DNA of 64,000 bases from Trichomonas vaginalis G3 (lineage: Eukaryota > Parabasalia > Trichomonadida > Trichomonadidae): positions 1,550,001-1,614,000 of the forward strand of contig NC_067206.1 of NCBI RefSeq assembly GCF_026262505.1, read 5' to 3'. The translations under genes and the position numbers were made by a program. The stretch's first letter is position 1. Every line of letters starts with the position of its first letter. The notes below the pieces were generated by a model that saw only the letters and a list, made by a program, of their open reading frames with translations, did no database searches and was not told where the DNA came from. Positions 61,110-64,000 of this stretch are shown piece after piece.

Positions 61110-61352
61110 ATAAACTTTCCTTTAGAAATATCTGTAAGTTTTGTTGTATATTTTTGTCAACGTCAAGAACTTTCACCATCTCGGTTATACCAACTTTCTT
61201 TGCTTTATGAAAATATTTAGGTTCAGCAAATATTGCTATTCTATAACATTTACCATTTTTGTATAAAGAACTATTCTGTCAATGTATTTGTATTTTTGTG
61301 TGTGTAAACTTTGTTCTGCTTCAATTCGAAGAGATACTCGAATACGTCCATC
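61110..61352 (-). CDS. small minus-strand protein, element B
   Basis: Minus-strand reading from an ATG at 61,352 gives MDVFEYLFELKQNKVYTHK and later YFHKAKKVGITEMVKVLDVD. The same reading is recoverable in the left copy at 49,650-49,875 on the plus strand, which supports coding. It is convergent with the capsid gene. Unknown family. Confidence 0.4.
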
Positions 61353-61370
61353 TTTTTATTCTAAGTAAAA

Positions 61371-61951
61371 ATGTCATTTCCGAAAAATAGAAGCGTAAGT
61401 GTTTCAAAAGGTTTAATGGCGGTGGCAGATGTGAAGTTAAATTCACAACTCAAACAAACAGTCAAAGTGTTATTGTCAATGTCAAAGACAGAGATGTTGA
61501 AGTGGGGAAACCATACGAAGACGAAGATGGTATAGCAATTGTTCCTGTAAAAGAACAACCAACATATCCTGAAGTTAGCAGAGACTTAAGTTCTGTTGCA
61601 GATATTCGAAATGACTACCAACAACTTAAAGACAAACTTCAAACTCAGGAGAAGATTTGTCAAGCTTTAGGTATAATGTTAAACTTGGTCGAACACAACC
61701 CTGTAAAAGTGAACTCATATGTCATTGCACCTCATGAAGTCTTGAAAGAACTATTGAAACTTTTGACAGAGGCAGACGATATAAACATCAAAGAAATAGA
61801 ACCCGACATTAGTTGCTGTGGTGTTTCATATAATGCCATTGACAAGATATACGTTATGAAAGGAGGTGAAACGTTGAACTTAAAGTATAGTTTCCCAGAC
61901 GTCATAAAAATATTTGACGACCACAACATTTCATTAAAATTTATTTGCTAA
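61371..61951 (+). CDS. unknown protein between capsid and penton-like genes
   Basis: The locus begins at an ATG preceded by CTAAGTAAAA and contains the 61,502-61,951 open frame with SRDLSSVADIRNDYQQLKDK, a coiled coil, and a C-terminal alpha/beta part (YSFPDVIKIFDDHNISLKF). No recognised family. The next gene starts 7 bp after its stop with the same CTAAGTAAAAATG context. Confidence 0.5.
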
Positions 61952-61957
61952 GTAAAA

Positions 61958-62188
61958 ATGTCAAAACTTCTTGAAAGATGTTTGAAGAAAAATAATATAG
62001 ACTTTATTTCATGTAAAGGACTTTACACACTTTTGAACGATATGAAAGACCCTGTTTTGTTTGTTCGTGTAGACAAATGAAAGTTCTATGTCTTTACAAA
62101 ATATTTGAACTTCTTAGACAGAGAACTTCAAGAAACGCCATGTGAAAGTTTAGATGAAGTTCTTCTCCACTTTCAGAAAAACTTTTAA
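61958..62188 (+). CDS. small unknown gene, element B
   Basis: The ATG is in the same leader context as the preceding gene. It encodes SKLLERCLKKNNIDFISCKG and, further on, LNFLDRELQETPCESLDEVL. Absent from the matching place in the left copy (between 49,040 and 49,065). Unknown function; fossil context. Confidence 0.4.
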
Positions 62189-62198
62189 ATATATATAA

Positions 62199-62987
62199 AT
62201 GGCAGAAGATATAATGGTTTATACTATTACGACTAAAAACCTGAGTCATATAATTCTATAACAACAAACTTACAAAGTCCTCAAGGACGGTATTGTAAAC
62301 TAACTTTAAACACAATGACGACTAAAGCCTGTTTTGCTCTTTTGACACCAGAAGACTTTATTGTTGTGAATGGTAAAAAATACTCCTTTGAAGATACTTA
62401 CTCAGATATACCACCAACAGGTTTTTGTTGACTTATTTAATACTTTAAGTACGGGTGTAACATGTGCTGCAACTAGAGCAGGTTTCATTATGTTTGGATG
62501 TCCGACTGAGTTTACTATAAACGATATGAGCTATAATACAAAACTTATTTCTGGTTTTTACTACCAACAGTTTCCTATAACAGGAAAAGGTGTCATACAA
62601 GGAATGTCTATTCCATTGACATTAAGCACACCAATCTTATATATTGTTTCAAACTTAGGTTCAAAGTGCTATTCGAATGTCGACAGAAACTATTATGACC
62701 AAAAGATACTTATGCGTATAAACAATACTTTCTCTGCTGGTTTGCCTATTGTTCATTCGAATGCAGAATTTTCAACCTTAGTGAACTCAAACACTTTGGC
62801 AAGTATAACGTTGACATTAGTTGACGCAAACTTTGTTCCTGTAAAACTTTTATGTCCTATGTATTTGTCAATGACGGCAGAAAGTTTCGAATTGGAAGAT
62901 GCAACTGGTGAAAGTATTGTATTACAAGAACAACTTCAACAACAAATAGCTCAAGAACAACAAATGCAACAACAAAGTCAAGAATAA
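62199..62987 (+). CDS. putative penton-like minor capsid protein, element B
   Basis: The 62,370-62,987 open frame (205 aa) is beta-rich with a jelly-roll-like run of strands: AGFIMFGCPTEFTINDM, PLTLSTPILYIVSNLG, LVNSNTLASITLTLVDANF and VPVKLLCPMYLSMTAESFEL. The form LTLVDANFxPVKL...LSM resembles single-jelly-roll penton proteins of Polintons and their relatives. It ends in a Gln-rich tail. Coding sequence of the same locus begins near the ATG at 62,199. The role is inferred. Confidence 0.5.
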
Positions 62988-63016
62988 AAAAAATATTTTT
63001 TTTTATTTTTATAAAA

Positions 63017-64000
63017 ATGTACAGAATAGATGTTTCAGATTTTTATGACTTCCAAGCATTCAGAAATATGTGTCCATTTCGAGACTATAACAAAGCAGTC
63101 GAGAATTTGAAACGTTTAGTCATTTATGTTGACTCTGCCCAGAATGTTATGTTATGAAAGAATGGGATGTAGTCTTTAACAAACCTAAAGCGACAATAGT
63201 TTCAGAACAAGAATGTAAACAGAAACTTAAGAAAATAAAAGTCGTACAAGTTGGCATGAAGATGTTAGATGCTTGGGATATCTTATTGTCAAAGTTAGAA
63301 GATTTTTCAGTTCGAGGTATAAAGTTTTATACACCTTCTCCAAACTTCTATTCTATCTTCACTGGATATAAATACGAACAAGTAGAATGGAAAGAAAATA
63401 TTATAGAAGCTTGGTTAGACCATGTCAAAGAAATTATATGCAATGGAAACGAAAAGGTTTATGAGTATATCTTATGTTGGTTTGCAAACATCTTACAACA
63501 TCCAAGTGCTAAAAATGAAACTGCTCTCATTATAATTGGAAAACAAGGAACTGGTAAGAACACATTCTTTACAGATATTTTGTGCAAACTGTTAGAAGGC
63601 TATTCGAACCCGAATATGACAAACTTAGAAAACATCTGTGGCAAGTTTAACTCCTCAATAGAGAATATGAAACTTATAGTTTGCAATGAACTTCAAAGTA
63701 TAGATACAACAAAAGTTTTGAACTCAGATGCTTTGAAGAGTCTTATAACAGACAAAGTTGGTGTTGTTGAAAGAAAGTATAAAGACTCAAGAGTTTGTGA
63801 GAATGTTGCAAACTTCATTATGGTTTCAAACAATACTGTTCCGATGAAGTTAGAAAGTTCTGACAGAAGATATGTAGTTGTCAGAACGTCAGATTCTCAT
63901 ATGCAAGATACAGAATATTTTGACGACTTAGCAGAAACTTTGACATCTGACTTTTACAACCACTTGTTCTCATATTTTATGACATTAGATATTTCAAAGT
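63017..64000 (+). CDS. SF3/D5-like helicase (cut by window end)
   Basis: The gene starts at an ATG after TTTTTATTTTTATAAAA. Recognisable motifs are Walker A IIIGKQGTGKNTFFTD near 63,530-63,580, Walker B-type KLIVCNELQS near 63,670, and motif C NFIMVSNNTVP near 63,810-63,840, followed by SSDRRYVVV. This order is that of superfamily 3 helicases of the D5/primase-helicase type used by NCLDVs, virophages and Polinton-like viruses to unwind DNA at replication. The left copy at 47,045-48,246 supplies the other end. Fossil. Confidence 0.75.

Larger units (their letters stand above)
55626..64000 (+). mobile_element. virus-like element B, right copy (cut by window end)
   Basis: Polinton-like virus-type element with capsid and replication genes. 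In order: basic Gln-rich and coiled-coil gene, Gln/Pro-rich gene, several unknown genes, putative major capsid gene, small genes, penton-like gene and an SF3-type helicase reaching the window end. Its capsid and other proteins differ from those of Polinton A. It is broken in roughly ten places, far fewer than the left copy. No integrase or polymerase lies in the visible part. Confidence 0.7.

Noticed and set aside
1-64000. tRNA, rRNA or riboswitch genes
   Set aside because: I saw no convincing cloverleaf, rRNA core or riboswitch sequence while reading; a dedicated search was not possible.

Overview
The window looks like nuclear DNA of a trichomonad parabasalid (Trichomonas vaginalis or a relative). 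I infer this from the AT-rich, intron-poor sequence packed with Polinton/Maverick-type virus-like elements, Mutator-like transposons and satellite DNA, with no obvious host housekeeping gene, tRNA or rRNA. This is an inference from content, not a database match.

Layout. (1) About 1-23,835 is one large Polinton (called A), cut by the left window edge. It carries a phage-tail-fibre/collar-like gene, an rve integrase, an unknown 313-aa gene, a GIY-YIG (T5orf172) gene, a KilA-N gene, small unknown genes, a protein-primed family B DNA polymerase and a capsid block (putative major capsid plus small virion-like proteins). It is riddled with younger insertions. A 729-bp MITE and a 3.6-kb MULE with an open transposase sit in the integrase, a 3.2-kb satellite-filled element sits in the polymerase, and a DDE transposon sits near the right end. 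(2) 23,835-25,180 is AT-rich spacer plus the N-terminal part of a second copy of that DDE transposon. (3) 25,184-27,480 is the rest of that second copy, crossing a 25-N assembly gap. (4) 27,480-37,680 is an inverted, error-rich copy of the right half of Polinton A, including its satellite. (5) 37,690-44,960 is very degraded forward-strand virus-like sequence, recognisably Polinton only from about 43 kb. (6) 44,960-55,353 and 55,626-64,000 are two copies of a second virus-like element (B), head to head around a 272-bp spacer. Element B has its own putative capsid gene, a penton-like gene, a Gln/Pro-rich coiled-coil gene and an SF3-type helicase. The left copy is error-rich, the right copy cleaner and cut by the window end.

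How it works together. A and B each encode parts of a virus-like life cycle: replication (PolB in A, SF3 helicase in B), integration (rve integrase in A) and capsid proteins. Their genes share an AT-rich upstream motif near TTATTTTTAT. They are treated here as fossils. Nested in them are plain DNA transposons with three unusual properties: a transposase fused in frame to a ubiquitin-specific protease (USP) domain; long serial arrays of DNA hairpins whose stems co-vary between transposon families; and two insertions flanked by exact 80-81-bp direct duplications.

Caution: the roughly 29 kb between the N gap and about 55.3 kb is full of small insertions and deletions in genes and satellites alike, as in uncorrected long-read sequence. 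Broken genes there may be sequencing error rather than decay, and the large inverted duplication may be partly an assembly product.
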